In this document: positions 51,828 to 61,765 of the stretch, piece after piece
Position numbering within the stretch: the stretch's first letter is position 1
How the letters are laid out: each line of letters begins with the position of its first letter
Source: Flavobacterium sp. ZT3R18
GTDB taxonomy: Bacteria; Bacteroidota; Bacteroidia; Flavobacteriales; Flavobacteriaceae
Reading direction: 5' to 3'
NCBI RefSeq assembly: GCF_007097385.1
Contig: NZ_VJZS01000001.1
Coordinates: 62,001 to 126,000, forward strand
DNA length: 64,000 bases
Translations under genes and position numbers: made by a program
The notes under the pieces: generated by a model
What the model saw: the letters and a program-made list of their open reading frames with translations, nothing else
The model's database searches: none
What the model was told of the DNA's origin: nothing

Positions 51828-52694
51828 ATGATGTCAAAGCAGTTGAAATGGGTTTATTTAACGGTGCTTGCCTTAATTTGGGGGAGTTCGTTTATATTGA
51901 TAAAAAAAGGTTTAATAGGGTTGACCGCATATCAGTTGGGGTCTTTGCGAATTATTTTTGCGGCTCTTTTTCTGCTTTTAATTGGGTTTAAGAGTTTGAT
52001 TAAAATCCCACGCCATCAATGGAAATATGTTGCATTGACTTCGGTATTTGGAACTTTTGTTCCAGCTTATCTTTTTGCTATTGCCGAAACCGAAATTGAT
52101 AGCTCCATTACAGCAATTCTCAATTCCCTGACACCACTGAATACTTTGATTTTGGGTGCTGCTTTTTTTGGAATTACTTTTAGAAGAAGTCAGATTTGGG
52201 GTGTGATCATTGGGCTTTTGGGTAGCATGCTTTTGGTTTTTAATGGAGCGGTGAACCATCCGGAACAAAACTATTATTATGCGATTCTAGTGCTAATTGC
52301 TTCTATTTGTTATGCGATAAATGTAAATCTGATAAAAAGATTTCTGCCGGATTTAAATGCGTTGAGCATTACCACAGGGAATTTTGCGGTATTGCTAGTG
52401 CCTGCGTCTTTAATTTTGTTTTTCACAGGTTTTTTTGATGTGATTCATGTTGCAGAAGTGCAACATTCCCTTTTGTTTATACTGGTTTTAGGGGTTGTAG
52501 GTACCGGAATTGCGAATATTATTTTCTTTAAGCTGATTCAGATTTCATCGCCTGTTTTTGCGACTTCGGTTACGTATTTAATTCCTGTTGTCGCTTTCTT
52601 TTGGGGGCTGTTGGACAATGAAATGCTAACGTTTGTCCAGTTTATTGGTGCTTTTGTTATTTTGATTGGGGTTTATTTATCGGCAAAGAAGTAG
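51828..52694 (+). CDS. EamA family transporter
   Basis: A membrane protein of about 288 residues with ten helices in two EamA (DMT superfamily) repeats: WVYLTVLALIWGSSFILIKK opens the first, and ILVLIASICYAINVNLIKRF begins the second. Drug/metabolite export is typical of the superfamily, with an unknown substrate here. Starts at 51822 (GTG), 51828 and 51831 are possible; I use the ATG at 51828, but 51831 cannot be excluded. It is divergent from the HMA gene. Confidence 0.88.
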   Translation: MMSKQLKWVYLTVLALIWGSSFILIKKGLIGLTAYQLGSLRIIFAALFLLLIGFKSLIKIPRHQWKYVALTSVFGTFVPAYLFAIAETEIDSSITAILNSLTPLNTLILGAAFFGITFRRSQIWGVIIGLLGSMLLVFNGAVNHPEQNYYYAILVLIASICYAINVNLIKRFLPDLNALSITTGNFAVLLVPASLILFFTGFFDVIHVAEVQHSLLFILVLGVVGTGIANIIFFKLIQISSPVFATSVTYLIPVVAFFWGLLDNEMLTFVQFIGAFVILIGVYLSAKK

Positions 52695-52728
52695 GTTCCT
52701 AAATTTTAGATTGAAGATTTTAGATTGG

Positions 52729-52904
52729 ATGCACGACAAAAACCTTCTTTAAAAAACACACAATCAAATTTGATTAAGAAATAATTATTTGTAAGATAAA
52801 TTAACGAATCAAATCTGCATAAGCTGCGTGCCGATTTTTCATGTAGATTTAGCAGATTTAATCAAATTTGTAAAAAAAAAACAAAAAATGCAATTTGTCG
52901 TGCA
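52729..52904. repeat. candidate element with 11-bp inverted ends
   Basis: TGCACGACAAA (52730-52740) and TTTGTCGTGCA (52894-52904) bound a 175-base gene-free stretch. It is flanked on both sides by TTTTAGATT-type words, which may be a broken target. Function and mobility are inferred. Confidence 0.45.
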
Positions 52905-53010
52905 CTCTTTTAGATTTAGTGTTGGTAAATAAATAAGATTGTCTATTTTAGGGTGGGTGTCATATCTGAAATCAAAAATCGTTAATCAAAAATCAGCAAT
53001 CATATTAATC
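52905..53010. repeat. AATC-word repeat region
   Basis: Runs such as TGAAATCAAAAATCGTTAAT and CAAAAATCAGCAATCATATT fill the end of the spacer before the M16 terminator. They resemble the words before dgt and before the phosphopantetheinyl transferase gene. Confidence 0.55.
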
Positions 53011-53016
53011 TAAAAA

Positions 53017-53047
53017 AAAAAAGACTGCCGATTAAGACAGTCTTTGT
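53017..53047 (-). terminator. terminator of M16 protease pair
   Basis: On the minus strand AAAGACTG and CAGTCTTT form the stem, followed by a T-tract (plus-strand A-tract at 53012-53022). Confidence 0.8.
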
Positions 53048-53066
53048 GATATAAGGAAAGTTTCGA

Positions 53067-55115
53067 TTATTGAAAATCAGTATCTTTTACTCCTTCGTTG
53101 ATTGTGATTTCAGACATTTTGATGTCCAATTCTATACCTACATTTTGTATGATAGTAAATGGCACTTTTACGCTTTTTACTTCTTTGTAATCGGCAAAAT
53201 TAGTGGTTACTGTCATCGTTTGTCCGCCTTGTTCTACGGTTTTTGACTCGGCTAGTTTTAGCCCAGTTTTGGTGTCGTAGAAATAGGTGTTTTTCCCGTT
53301 TTTGATCGCGAAAGTATCGTTTCCGTTTATGGTTTCGATTCGGTCAATGGTAAGGGCTGGGTTTTTTAATAAAAGTAGCTCTTCAAATGGAGTTGCAGAA
53401 GCTTTCATTTCGGCCAATTCAGCTCCGGTAAAGTCCTTGCGTTGTCCTTGTTGTACGGCATAAGCTCCTTTTTGGTTGATTACTTGTTTCATCATGCTCA
53501 TGGCTCCCATGGCGATTTCTACCATTGAATTTCCTTTGGAGTCCATTTTTGAAGTGTATGTTAATGGAGCTGGAGCTTGTGGGATAGTTGTTGATCCTGT
53601 CATGGCTATAGATTTCACAGCCGAAACTGCTTTTTCTCCACCAATTGCTTTGATGTAGTTTTCGAATACATTTTTGGCAGTGATTCCCGCTGGGATTTCT
53701 TTTTTCAATACTGGTTTTTCTACAGGAGTTCCGTATTTGTCAAAATAGAACATCGGGATTTTTAGACTTTCTAATCCTGGTGCAATCTCAGATCCTTTAC
53801 CTGCTATTACAATTCGGATATTGTCTATCAAGAAATATTTGTTGGCAACACGCAATATGTCATCAGTAGTTACGGCGTTGATGGTTTGAATGTATTTCTC
53901 GTAAAAATCAGCTGGAAGTTTTTCGGTTTCTATGTTTAATGCATAGCGAGCTACGGTTTGTGGTTTTTCTACTTGCATTACAAATCTTCCGATGTAACCC
54001 GCTTTTACGGTTTTAAGTACTTCGTCAGTTACTTTTTCGGTACGAATTCTTTTTATTTCTTTAACGAATTCTACCACGGCACTATCAGTAACGGCATTTC
54101 TGACGGCAGATTTAGCGAAGAATTTAGTGGTGTATTTTCCAGCTCCTACGCCTGATCTTGCGCCATACGTCCAAGCGTGTTTTTCACGTAAATTCATGTT
54201 CAAATAACTGTTAAAATCTCCTCCAAGGATTTGATTGGCAATTACTGCTGGGAAAAAATCGGGGTCTCCCATTTTTAAATCGACGGTATTCACCAATGTG
54301 ATTTCAGACTGAACCGCATTGGGTACATCTACTAAGTTAATTTGAAGATTCGAAACGTTTGCGGGAGCGTCATACGATGTTTTTGGAGCGTTTTTTTTCT
54401 CCCAAGTACCAAATAGTTTTTCTACAGCTACTTTTACATTGTTGTATTTAATGTCACCTATAATTACTAGATAAGCATTTTCTGGAACGAAGTAGTTTTT
54501 GTAATTGGTTTCTACATCGGCAAGGGTTGTGTTGTTTAGTGTTGCCTCAGTCATATACTCCCCAGAAGGATGGTTTTTGCCATAAGCCAAAACATCTACC
54601 ACGCGAGTAGCAATAACGGGAACGCTTTTCTCTTCCGCTTTCATTCCTTCGGTTAATTTGGCTTTTTCTTTGTCAAATTCTTCTTGAGTGAAATTAGGGT
54701 TTAAAGCTCCTTCGGCCATCAATTCTAAAATTCTTCCGCTGTATTTAGAAAGTGAATTTGCAGTAGCTCCATGTGAACTAAAATTGATTTCGGCTCCTAG
54801 AAAGTCGATTTCTTCATTGAAAGCTACTTTTGTTGTTTTTTTGCTACCATTACCAATTAAGTTACTGGTTAGCTGATCTACTCCTTTTTTGTTTCCTTCA
54901 GCAAATGGTGCGTTGTCTAAGGTTAGGTTAAAGGATACTCTTGGTAATTTATGATTTTCTACGACTAATACTTTCATACCATTTGCCAAAACAAAAGTTT
55001 GTGGTTTTTTGATATTTATTACGGGTGGTTTACCGGGTTTGGGTTGCGTACGATCTTGTGCTTGCATGATTCCTGTTAACAATAAAAGGATGAATACTAA
55101 AGTTGTTTTTTTCAT
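53067..55115 (-). CDS. M16 family protein, inactive-type subunit with extra C-domain
   Basis: A 682-residue exported protein (signal peptide ending IMQAQ). It has the M16 fold, but the zinc motif HxxEH is absent: the equivalent segment reads KKGVDQLTSNLIGNG, so it is the non-catalytic partner type. The C-terminal quarter (from about residue 475, KAIGGEKAVSAVKSIAMTG) is an additional domain resembling LolA-like lipoprotein carriers. It is the second gene of a pair with the active M16 protease, 13 bases downstream. The pair probably forms a heterodimer. Confidence 0.9.
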   Translation of the reverse strand: MKKTTLVFILLLLTGIMQAQDRTQPKPGKPPVINIKKPQTFVLANGMKVLVVENHKLPRVSFNLTLDNAPFAEGNKKGVDQLTSNLIGNGSKKTTKVAFNEEIDFLGAEINFSSHGATANSLSKYSGRILELMAEGALNPNFTQEEFDKEKAKLTEGMKAEEKSVPVIATRVVDVLAYGKNHPSGEYMTEATLNNTTLADVETNYKNYFVPENAYLVIIGDIKYNNVKVAVEKLFGTWEKKNAPKTSYDAPANVSNLQINLVDVPNAVQSEITLVNTVDLKMGDPDFFPAVIANQILGGDFNSYLNMNLREKHAWTYGARSGVGAGKYTTKFFAKSAVRNAVTDSAVVEFVKEIKRIRTEKVTDEVLKTVKAGYIGRFVMQVEKPQTVARYALNIETEKLPADFYEKYIQTINAVTTDDILRVANKYFLIDNIRIVIAGKGSEIAPGLESLKIPMFYFDKYGTPVEKPVLKKEIPAGITAKNVFENYIKAIGGEKAVSAVKSIAMTGSTTIPQAPAPLTYTSKMDSKGNSMVEIAMGAMSMMKQVINQKGAYAVQQGQRKDFTGAELAEMKASATPFEELLLLKNPALTIDRIETINGNDTFAIKNGKNTYFYDTKTGLKLAESKTVEQGGQTMTVTTNFADYKEVKSVKVPFTIIQNVGIELDIKMSEITINEGVKDTDFQ

Positions 55116-55128
55116 GATATCGGTTTAT

Positions 55129-56454
55129 TTAGTTAAGAGGTTTTGCTTTGGCCGGGATATAATCTAAAAGTAAACGTTGATTTGTATTTAGGTATTTTTT
55201 AGCCACTTCTCTTATTTCTTCACGAGTAATAGAATGGTACAGTTCGATTTCTGTATTGATTAGATTTACATCTTTGTACAATAGATAAAATGAAGCAAGG
55301 TTATTGGCAATTCCTTCTATAGTGGAGTTGGTGTCTACAAAGCTATTATCAAACTTGTTTTGTAGTTTTTGATAATCGTTTTCAGAAATCAAATCGGTTT
55401 GGATTTTTACAATTTCTTCGTCGATTTCTTTTAGGATGTCTGTCGTAGTGAAAGTTCCCATTGGCAAACCATATAATATGTACATGCCGTAATCTTCTTG
55501 ACTAAAACCTACCGCCCCAACTTGCAAAGCCATTTTTTTCTCATCAACTACTTTTTTGTATAATTTAGAACTTTTTCCATCACTTAAATACGAAGAGATT
55601 AAATCTAATACTCTTGCGTCTCTAGTTTTCATCGAAGGAGTACGATAAGAAGCTACCAACATTGGAATTTGAATGTTAGGATCCTCGTAGGTTGCTTTGA
55701 TGGTTTGAGTAATAGGTTCTTCTAAGTAGGTTTTTTTAGGAACAACTTCTCCTTTGGCAATAGGTCCAAAGTATTTTTGAATCCATTCTTTGGCTTGCTT
55801 CTTTTCAAAATCACCTGCAACGACTAAAACGGCATTATTAGGTAAGTAGAATTTTTTGTTGAAGGCTTGGAATTCTTCAAGAGTAGCGGCGTCCAAATCT
55901 TTCATAGCGCCAATGGTTGTCCATCGGTATGGGTGGTTTTTGAACATGTTTTCTTTTACCGCGGTAAGGATGTTTCCGTAAGGTCTATTGTCGTAGCTGG
56001 TTCTTTTTTCTTCTTTTACGACTTCGTTTTGGGTATCAACTCCAATTTTGTTGATTATTGGGTGCATTAATCTTTCGGATTCCATCCAAAGTCCCAATTC
56101 TAAATTGTTTGATGGGAATATTTCGTAATAATACGTTCTGTCATCAGTAGTATTGGCATTATTAGTCCCTCCATTTGAAGTGACAATCTTAAACCATTCG
56201 CCTCTTTTGATGTTTTCGGTTCCTTCAAACAATAAATGTTCAAAAAAGTGAGCAAAACCAGTACGATCCGGATTTTCGTCTTTGGCACCTACATGATACA
56301 TAACAGAGGTAATCACGACGGGAGCAGAAGCATCATGATGCAAAATAACGTGCATACCGTTATCTAAATCGTATTCTTCGAAAGCTACTTTTTGGGCCGA
56401 AGCTACTCCGCCTAGCATTAAAGCTGCACTTAACATCATTATTGATTTTTTCAT
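55129..56454 (-). CDS. M16 family zinc peptidase, active-type subunit
   Basis: A 441-residue exported protein (signal peptide ending GVASAQ). The zinc site is HFFEH at residues 69-73, with the downstream Glu in TSNGGTNNANTTDDRTYYYEIF and EVVKEEKRTS supplying the third ligand region. It is complete, so it is the catalytic partner of the downstream M16 protein that lacks the motif. Bacterial M16 pairs degrade peptides in the periplasm; the substrate is unknown. It has a consensus promoter about 55 bases upstream. Confidence 0.93.
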   Translation of the reverse strand: MKKSIMMLSAALMLGGVASAQKVAFEEYDLDNGMHVILHHDASAPVVITSVMYHVGAKDENPDRTGFAHFFEHLLFEGTENIKRGEWFKIVTSNGGTNNANTTDDRTYYYEIFPSNNLELGLWMESERLMHPIINKIGVDTQNEVVKEEKRTSYDNRPYGNILTAVKENMFKNHPYRWTTIGAMKDLDAATLEEFQAFNKKFYLPNNAVLVVAGDFEKKQAKEWIQKYFGPIAKGEVVPKKTYLEEPITQTIKATYEDPNIQIPMLVASYRTPSMKTRDARVLDLISSYLSDGKSSKLYKKVVDEKKMALQVGAVGFSQEDYGMYILYGLPMGTFTTTDILKEIDEEIVKIQTDLISENDYQKLQNKFDNSFVDTNSTIEGIANNLASFYLLYKDVNLINTEIELYHSITREEIREVAKKYLNTNQRLLLDYIPAKAKPLN

Positions 56455-56508
56455 AGAGATTAATAATTTTATTTTCTATTAGTAATAGAAAACAGATTGT
56501 TGTTACGT

Positions 56509-56516
56509 CAAAAATA
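56509..56516 (-). promoter_or_regulatory. promoter -7 box of M16 pair
   Basis: Reads TATTTTTG on the minus strand. No clear -33 element. Leader of about 55 bases. Confidence 0.6.
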
Positions 56517-56679
56517 CCTTTTTTCATGGTTTTGGCGTAAGTAAATTCTACTTTTGTTGTTTTTTAATACTTTATTGTGAAATAGATGAATTGATGTGTC
56601 TGAAAATACGCTGTTTAGAGTTGGAAATTAATGTAATTATTTTTTTTTGCTAAAGGATTGCGAGGTAAATATTTAATTG

Positions 56680-56687
56680 TATATTTG
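56680..56687 (+). promoter_or_regulatory. promoter -7 box of rplU-rpmA
   Basis: TATATTTG with TTG at 56658-56660 and a 19-base spacer; leader about 30 bases. Confidence 0.8.
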
Positions 56688-56717
56688 CAACCTTAAAAAT
56701 TATTAAAACAATTCAGT

Positions 56718-57146
56718 ATGTATGCAATCGTAGAGATAGCAGGGCAACAGTTTAAAGTAAGCAAAGACCTAAAGGTTTACGTTAATCGTTTGACAAATGA
56801 AGAAGGATCAAAAGTTTCTTTTGATAAAGTTTATTTGGTAGATGATAACGGTTCAATCTCAATAGGCGCCCCAGCTATAGAAGGTGCTTCAGTAGAAGCT
56901 AAAGTGTTACAACACTTAAAAGGAGATAAAGTTATCATTTTCAAAAAGAAAAGAAGAAAAGGATACAAAAAGAGAAATGGTCACAGACAATATCTTACTC
57001 AAATTGTAATTGAAGGTATTACTGTAGGTGGAACAGCTAAAAAAGCAGCTCCAAAAAAAGCAGCCGTTGAAGCAACTACAGAAGAAGCAGTAGCTCCTAA
57101 AGTAAAAAAAGCTCCAAAAGCTAAAAAAGAAGATACACAAGAATAA
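56718..57146 (+). CDS. rplU: 50S ribosomal protein L21 with Lys/Ala-rich extension
   Basis: A 142-residue ribosomal protein. The first 103 residues match L21 (MYAIVEIAGQQFKVSKDLKV, KRRKGYKKRNGHRQYLTQI). From about residue 104 a low-complexity extension rich in Lys, Ala, Val and Glu follows (AKKAAPKKAAVEATTEEAV...), a common feature in Flavobacteriia. It is followed by rpmA after 22 bases and shares its promoter. Confidence 0.95.
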   Translation: MYAIVEIAGQQFKVSKDLKVYVNRLTNEEGSKVSFDKVYLVDDNGSISIGAPAIEGASVEAKVLQHLKGDKVIIFKKKRRKGYKKRNGHRQYLTQIVIEGITVGGTAKKAAPKKAAVEATTEEAVAPKVKKAPKAKKEDTQE

Positions 57147-57168
57147 TAACAAAATAAACTAATACGTC

Positions 57169-57429
57169 ATGGCTCACAAGAAAGGTGTCGGTAGTTCTAA
57201 GAATGGTAGAGAATCAGAATCAAAACGTTTAGGCGTTAAGATTTTTGGTGGTCAAGCTGCTATTGCTGGGAACATCATCGTAAGACAAAGAGGTTCAAAA
57301 CATAATCCAGGTGCAAATGTTTACATTAGTAAAGATCATACTTTACATGCAAGAGTTGATGGTGTTGTTTTCTTCCAAAAGAAAAAAGATAATAAATCTT
57401 ATGTTTCTATACTTCCATTCGAAGCATAA
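57169..57429 (+). CDS. rpmA: 50S ribosomal protein L27
   Basis: An 86-residue protein of the L27 family: [55 protein letters not shown]. It begins directly at the conserved MAHKKG without a leader peptide. It is the second gene of the rplU-rpmA operon and is followed by a strong terminator. Confidence 0.97.
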   Translation: MAHKKGVGSSKNGRESESKRLGVKIFGGQAAIAGNIIVRQRGSKHNPGANVYISKDHTLHARVDGVVFFQKKKDNKSYVSILPFEA

Positions 57430-57452
57430 TCATACAGATTTTATATTATTAC

Positions 57453-57480
57453 AAAACCCGTTTCGAAAGAAACGGGTTTT
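57453..57480 (+). terminator. terminator of rplU-rpmA
   Basis: A 12-bp stem with a GAAA tetraloop (CCCGTTTC-GAAA-GAAACGGG) followed by a T-tract. Confidence 0.92.
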
Positions 57481-57526
57481 TTGTTTTTGACATTGTTTTG
57501 TTATACAGATTTGCATATATGCAAAT

Positions 57527-57658
57527 CAATGTGGTTTCCTTAAGAATTTAATCACCTCCAGTTTGTCATTTCGACGAAGGAGAAATCACATTGCGTAATC
57601 GATATGTGATTTCTCCTTCGTCGAAATGACAAAAACAAACCTTAAGGAAGCGACATTG
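57527..57658. repeat. 132-bp MITE-like palindromic element, copy B
   Basis: Same length as copy A (41493-41624) and nearly identical, with outer inverted repeats from CAATGTGGTTTCC to GGAAGCGACATTG and an inner repeat with core TTCGACGAAGGAGAAATCAC. The flanks of the two copies are unrelated, as expected for a mobile element. No ORF. Confidence 0.88.
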
Positions 57659-57790
57659 ACACACAAAACTGTATATAGTATCGTGAATAATAGGCAGTAA
57701 AACAGTATAGGTAGTTTGGAAAAAAAAATCAATTTCTTCTGTTTTGGGTTTAGAATTAATAATAAGGTAGATTCTAATATGTTTTAAATA
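57659..57790. other. gene-free spacer after copy B
   Basis: Between the 132-bp element and the terminator of the patatin gene I see only AT-rich sequence with no supported feature. Confidence 0.5.
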
Positions 57791-57827
57791 AAAAAAACTG
57801 CCTCGAAATTGTATTTCCGAGGCAGTT
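57791..57827 (-). terminator. terminator of patatin-like gene
   Basis: AACTGCCTCG and CGAGGCAGTT arms, with a T-tract on the minus strand (plus A-tract 57789-57797). Confidence 0.85.
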
Positions 57828-57856
57828 GTAATAGGTGGTTATGGTAAGTTATATGT

Positions 57857-60181
57857 TTAATTAGATGGATTGAATGAAAATCCAACGCTAAAAAATAATC
57901 TCACGTTATCGATATTGTTGATCCATGAAGTGTCAAAATGAATAGGGCCTAAAATAGATTGATAAGAGATAGCTGCTCCTCCTGAAAATAAAAGACTGGT
58001 TTCTTTGCCGCGGTCCCAATTTCCTTTAGGAGAAAAAGCGTCGCCTATGTATTCGTTAAAATTAGCAAAGCCAACGGATGCGATATTGAAATGTGGCGTT
58101 AAATAGAGTTTACCCATTGGATTAATTTGTGCTCCAAGTTTGATTGCCATAAATTGTGAGACGTTGAGTTCGTCTTCGTTTAAACCAGGAAATGAAAAGC
58201 GGTTATTGCCGGAAGTAGGGATAATGCCTCCAAGAAAATATTTTGCTGCATAGCCATAACCAGAAAAAGAAACGTTATTATCTTTGAGTTTGTCTTCAAA
58301 AATAAAGTTGGCGTCAAAGCCCATTATGCAGGTAACTTTCTTCTTTAGCTGCAATCTTTTTTCAAGTCCGAATCCTAGTTTAGTGAAGCCATTTGTTGGA
58401 CCCGAGAAATCGGTTAAATTTACATCCGTAAAGGCTATGTTAACGTCGCTCAATAGTGAACGGTTTATATTTGCTTTTAAAATAGTTCCGTTTGTAGCAA
58501 AGAAAACTTTGTCCATGTCATTGTAGGAGTAGTGGGCATTTACTTCGATATCTTCAAAATTATAGTTTTTGAGTAGTAGTACATTAGGATTTAAATTGGG
58601 GTCGTTTTTGGGTTTTACCTCAGTGTAATTGTAGTTTAGCCCTAGTCCTGCGTAGCTTTTTAAGGAATTCAAATTTCGGTTTGCCTCATTGTTGAATTCG
58701 AAAGCGTTGTAAAGCATATTGTCTGCTGATTTCCCATCTATGAAAATTTCCTGATTTAGGAATGCGCCATAGGCTTCAGACCCCCACCACCAGTCTTTGT
58801 TCTTGCCGAAATTTTTCTGAAAATCTATTCTGGCTCTTGGTTGTTCTGCAATATCGGCAGTAACGACTAGGCGGGAAGATTGAGCAAGAATGTTTCTGGC
58901 GGTGTAATTAAGAATTAATCCAACACCTCTGTAAGAATCATAATGCAGCGATGCATTGAGTTGGTTTTTAGAATACTCAAATCCGTTTAAAACTAGCCCC
59001 AATTTATCTCCATCTTTTATGAAATAGCTGTACGTAATTTGATTAAAAAGATTGGTGCCCATGGCTCTATTGATGCCTTCTATTAAGTCGCTAGTGGTGT
59101 ATTTTGTATGCGTTTTGATATTAGTTCGGGCAATTACAAGCGGGATGTTTTCGGTACTGATGTTTTTGTAAACAATAGTGTCTACGGTAAATTCGTTGGA
59201 AATCTTTGGTAGTTCGTGAGTTCTTTGTTTGTATCCTTTTAATTTTTCGGCTAGTGCTGCTAAAGCATTTAGGTTAAGTGTTGTCGCAATTTTACCGTCT
59301 TTGTAAATTTCGTTGCTTTCTGCAAAATCGGCGGTAGAAAATCTCAAGTTTGGTAGATGATCTACTAATATAGTGCAGCGTTTTCGGTTCTCTGGATCTT
59401 TTATATTGCTTGGAAACATGCTGGTTTGCATCAATACGGTCACAAAACTATCTAGTTTGTCTTTGGGTTCCATTCCTCCTCCAACATCACTGCCAATTAT
59501 GATGTCGGCACCCATTTGTTTAGCAATATCAGTTGGGAAATTATTCATTACACCTCCATCTACCAAGATTGTCTCTTCGTAAGGCATGGGCTTGAAAACT
59601 GCGGGTAAAGACATACTGGCTCTCATGGCAAAGGCTAAACTTCCTTTGCTTAGTATAATTTCTTTTCCGTTTACTAAATCTGTTGCCATTGCTCTGAATG
59701 GTATCGATAGGTCGTCAAAATCTTTGACATTGTAGACAGGGAAGGTTAGTTCTGAAAGGTATTCTCTTAAATTTTGATCGCTTAATAGCGAGCTGACACT
59801 TGTTGGTTTTCCGTCTTTTATGCCAATTCCGACTAAATATCTTTGAAACTCACTTTTTTCTTCGGCGCTTACATTTTTCAAAGACATACTTCCTCCCAGA
59901 AGTTTGTCCCAATCTATGTTTTTGGTTATTTTTTCGATGCTGTCTCCGGAATATCCCATGGCATACAAACCGCCAATAACACTTCCCATACTGTTTCCAA
60001 CGATAAGATCGGGAACAATGTGTAAGGAATCTAATGCTTGCAAAAGTGGAATGTGTGCAACTCCTTTGGCTCCTCCACCACTCAAAACCAAAACTACCTT
60101 AGGTTTTTTTTCTTGCGCAAAAATTATTTGTGGGAGGATTAATAAAAACAATAAGACGAATAAATAGGATGTTTTTTTCAA
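57857..60181 (-). CDS. patatin-like phospholipase with outer membrane barrel (PlpD-type)
   Basis: A 774-residue protein. After a signal peptide (ending IIFAQ), the patatin domain has the oxyanion loop GGGAKG at 35-40, the nucleophile Ser64 in GNSMGS and the dyad Asp208 in DGGVMNN, so it should be active. A POTRA-like segment and a C-terminal BamA/FhaC-type barrel follow (VYKNISTENIPLVIARTNIK region, then strands from about residue 400). It ends GFSFNPSN. The protein is probably a surface or secreted lipase domain linked to a barrel, as in PlpD. It is monocistronic with its own terminator. Confidence 0.92.
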   Translation of the reverse strand: MKKTSYLFVLLFLLILPQIIFAQEKKPKVVLVLSGGGAKGVAHIPLLQALDSLHIVPDLIVGNSMGSVIGGLYAMGYSGDSIEKITKNIDWDKLLGGSMSLKNVSAEEKSEFQRYLVGIGIKDGKPTSVSSLLSDQNLREYLSELTFPVYNVKDFDDLSIPFRAMATDLVNGKEIILSKGSLAFAMRASMSLPAVFKPMPYEETILVDGGVMNNFPTDIAKQMGADIIIGSDVGGGMEPKDKLDSFVTVLMQTSMFPSNIKDPENRKRCTILVDHLPNLRFSTADFAESNEIYKDGKIATTLNLNALAALAEKLKGYKQRTHELPKISNEFTVDTIVYKNISTENIPLVIARTNIKTHTKYTTSDLIEGINRAMGTNLFNQITYSYFIKDGDKLGLVLNGFEYSKNQLNASLHYDSYRGVGLILNYTARNILAQSSRLVVTADIAEQPRARIDFQKNFGKNKDWWWGSEAYGAFLNQEIFIDGKSADNMLYNAFEFNNEANRNLNSLKSYAGLGLNYNYTEVKPKNDPNLNPNVLLLKNYNFEDIEVNAHYSYNDMDKVFFATNGTILKANINRSLLSDVNIAFTDVNLTDFSGPTNGFTKLGFGLEKRLQLKKKVTCIMGFDANFIFEDKLKDNNVSFSGYGYAAKYFLGGIIPTSGNNRFSFPGLNEDELNVSQFMAIKLGAQINPMGKLYLTPHFNIASVGFANFNEYIGDAFSPKGNWDRGKETSLLFSGGAAISYQSILGPIHFDTSWINNIDNVRLFFSVGFSFNPSN

Positions 60182-60380
60182 TGTCGTATAATTTGATAAT
60201 GTTCAGAGATAGAGCTGTTTTGTTTCTTGAAAAATAGTCGACTGATTTGTAAACTTACTGTTTTTTTGTAAGACACATATGCTTTTATTTCAAAAAAGGG
60301 AGGTAAACAGTTGTTCTTAAGAAAGGTATTTATGGGGAGAGATGGGAGGTTGATTGTCGTATTTCAATGTAAAAACAAAA

Positions 60381-60405
60381 AAACCCTCGCATTTCTGCAA
60401 GGGTT
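60381..60405 (-). terminator. terminator of ahcY
   Basis: On the minus strand AACCCTTGCA and TGCGAGGGTT form a stem with one G-T/C-A deviation, then a T-tract. The AATC word repeat follows at 60411-60441. Confidence 0.7.
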
Positions 60406-60410
60406 CTATA

Positions 60411-60441
60411 AATCTAAAATCTAAAATCAGAAATCTAAAAT
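60411..60441. repeat. AATCTAAA-type words next to ahcY stop
   Basis: Three to four AAATCTA units reach to within a few bases of the ahcY stop codon. This matches the runs near 45.0 kb. Confidence 0.6.
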
Positions 60442-60445
60442 AGAT

Positions 60446-61762
60446 CTAGTATCTGTAATATTCTGGTTTGAATGGACCGTCAACTTCAACTCCAATATAA
60501 GCAGCTTGATCGTCACGTAAAGTTTCTAATTCAACACCTAATTTTGCAAGGTGCAAGAAAGCCACTTTTTCATCCAAGTGTTTTGGTAACATATACACGT
60601 CATTGTTGTATGCCGCGCTGTTTTTCCATAATTCGATTTGAGCTAAGGTTTGGTTTGTAAATGAGTTACTCATTACAAAACTTGGGTGACCTGTAGCACA
60701 ACCTAAGTTTACCAAACGACCTTCTGCCAAGATAAGAATGTCTTTTCCAGCGATAGTATATTTGTCAACTTGCGGTTTGATTTCGATTTTTGATGCACCG
60801 TGGTTTTTGTTCAACCAAGCCATATCAATTTCGTTGTCAAAGTGTCCGATGTTACAAACGATAGTTTTATCTTTCATTTGCTCAAAGTGACTTCCAAGAA
60901 CGATATCTTTATTTCCAGTAGTAGTGATGATGATATCAGCATTAGCAACAACTGTGTTTAATTTTTTAACTTCAAAACCGTCCATTGCAGCTTGTAAAGC
61001 ACAAATTGGGTCAATTTCAGTAACTGTTACAATAGATCCTGCACCTCTAAAAGAAGCAGCAGTTCCTTTTCCAACATCACCATATCCGCAAACGATTACT
61101 CTTTTTCCAGCCAACATAATGTCAGTTGCACGACGAACTGCATCTACAGCCGATTCTTTACAACCGTATTTGTTGTCAAATTTCGATTTAGTAACTGAGT
61201 CATTAACGTTAATAGCAGGCATTGGTAATGTTCCAGCTTTTACTCTTTCGTACAATCTGTGAACACCAGTAGTAGTTTCTTCAGACAATCCTTTGATTCC
61301 AGCAACCAATTCTGGGAAACGGTCAATAACCATATTTGTCAAATCTCCACCGTCATCAAGAATCATGTTCAATGGTTTTCTGTCTTCACCAAAGAACAAT
61401 GTTTGCTCAATACACCAGTCAAAATCCACTTCGTTCAAACCTTTCCAAGCATAAACTTGAATTCCGGCAGCAGCAATAGCAGCAGCAGCTTGATCTTGAG
61501 TAGAGAAAATATTGCAAGAACTCCAAGTTACTTCAGCACCAAGGGCGATTAATGTTTCGATCAAAACCGCAGTTTGAATCGTCATGTGCAAACATCCAGC
61601 AATACGAGCGCCAGCAAGTGGTTGTTCGTCTTTGTATTCTGAACGAAGCGCCATTAATCCTGGCATTTCAGCTTCAGCTAGTTCAATTTCTTTTCTTCCC
61701 CAGGCTGCTAGAGAAATGTCTTTTACTTTGAAAGCCACAAAAGGCATAGTCGTTGTACTCAT
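60446..61762 (-). CDS. ahcY: adenosylhomocysteinase
   Basis: Hydrolyses S-adenosylhomocysteine to adenosine and homocysteine, relieving inhibition of methyltransferases and feeding homocysteine to MetE. The 438-residue protein shows the family motifs: [54 protein letters not shown] and the NAD-binding [15 protein letters not shown], ending FKPEYYRY. The start is the ATG at 61762; a GC-rich leader and a -7 box lie upstream. Confidence 0.96.
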   Translation of the reverse strand: MSTTTMPFVAFKVKDISLAAWGRKEIELAEAEMPGLMALRSEYKDEQPLAGARIAGCLHMTIQTAVLIETLIALGAEVTWSSCNIFSTQDQAAAAIAAAGIQVYAWKGLNEVDFDWCIEQTLFFGEDRKPLNMILDDGGDLTNMVIDRFPELVAGIKGLSEETTTGVHRLYERVKAGTLPMPAINVNDSVTKSKFDNKYGCKESAVDAVRRATDIMLAGKRVIVCGYGDVGKGTAASFRGAGSIVTVTEIDPICALQAAMDGFEVKKLNTVVANADIIITTTGNKDIVLGSHFEQMKDKTIVCNIGHFDNEIDMAWLNKNHGASKIEIKPQVDKYTIAGKDILILAEGRLVNLGCATGHPSFVMSNSFTNQTLAQIELWKNSAAYNNDVYMLPKHLDEKVAFLHLAKLGVELETLRDDQAAYIGVEVDGPFKPEYYRY

Positions 61763-61765
61763 TTA

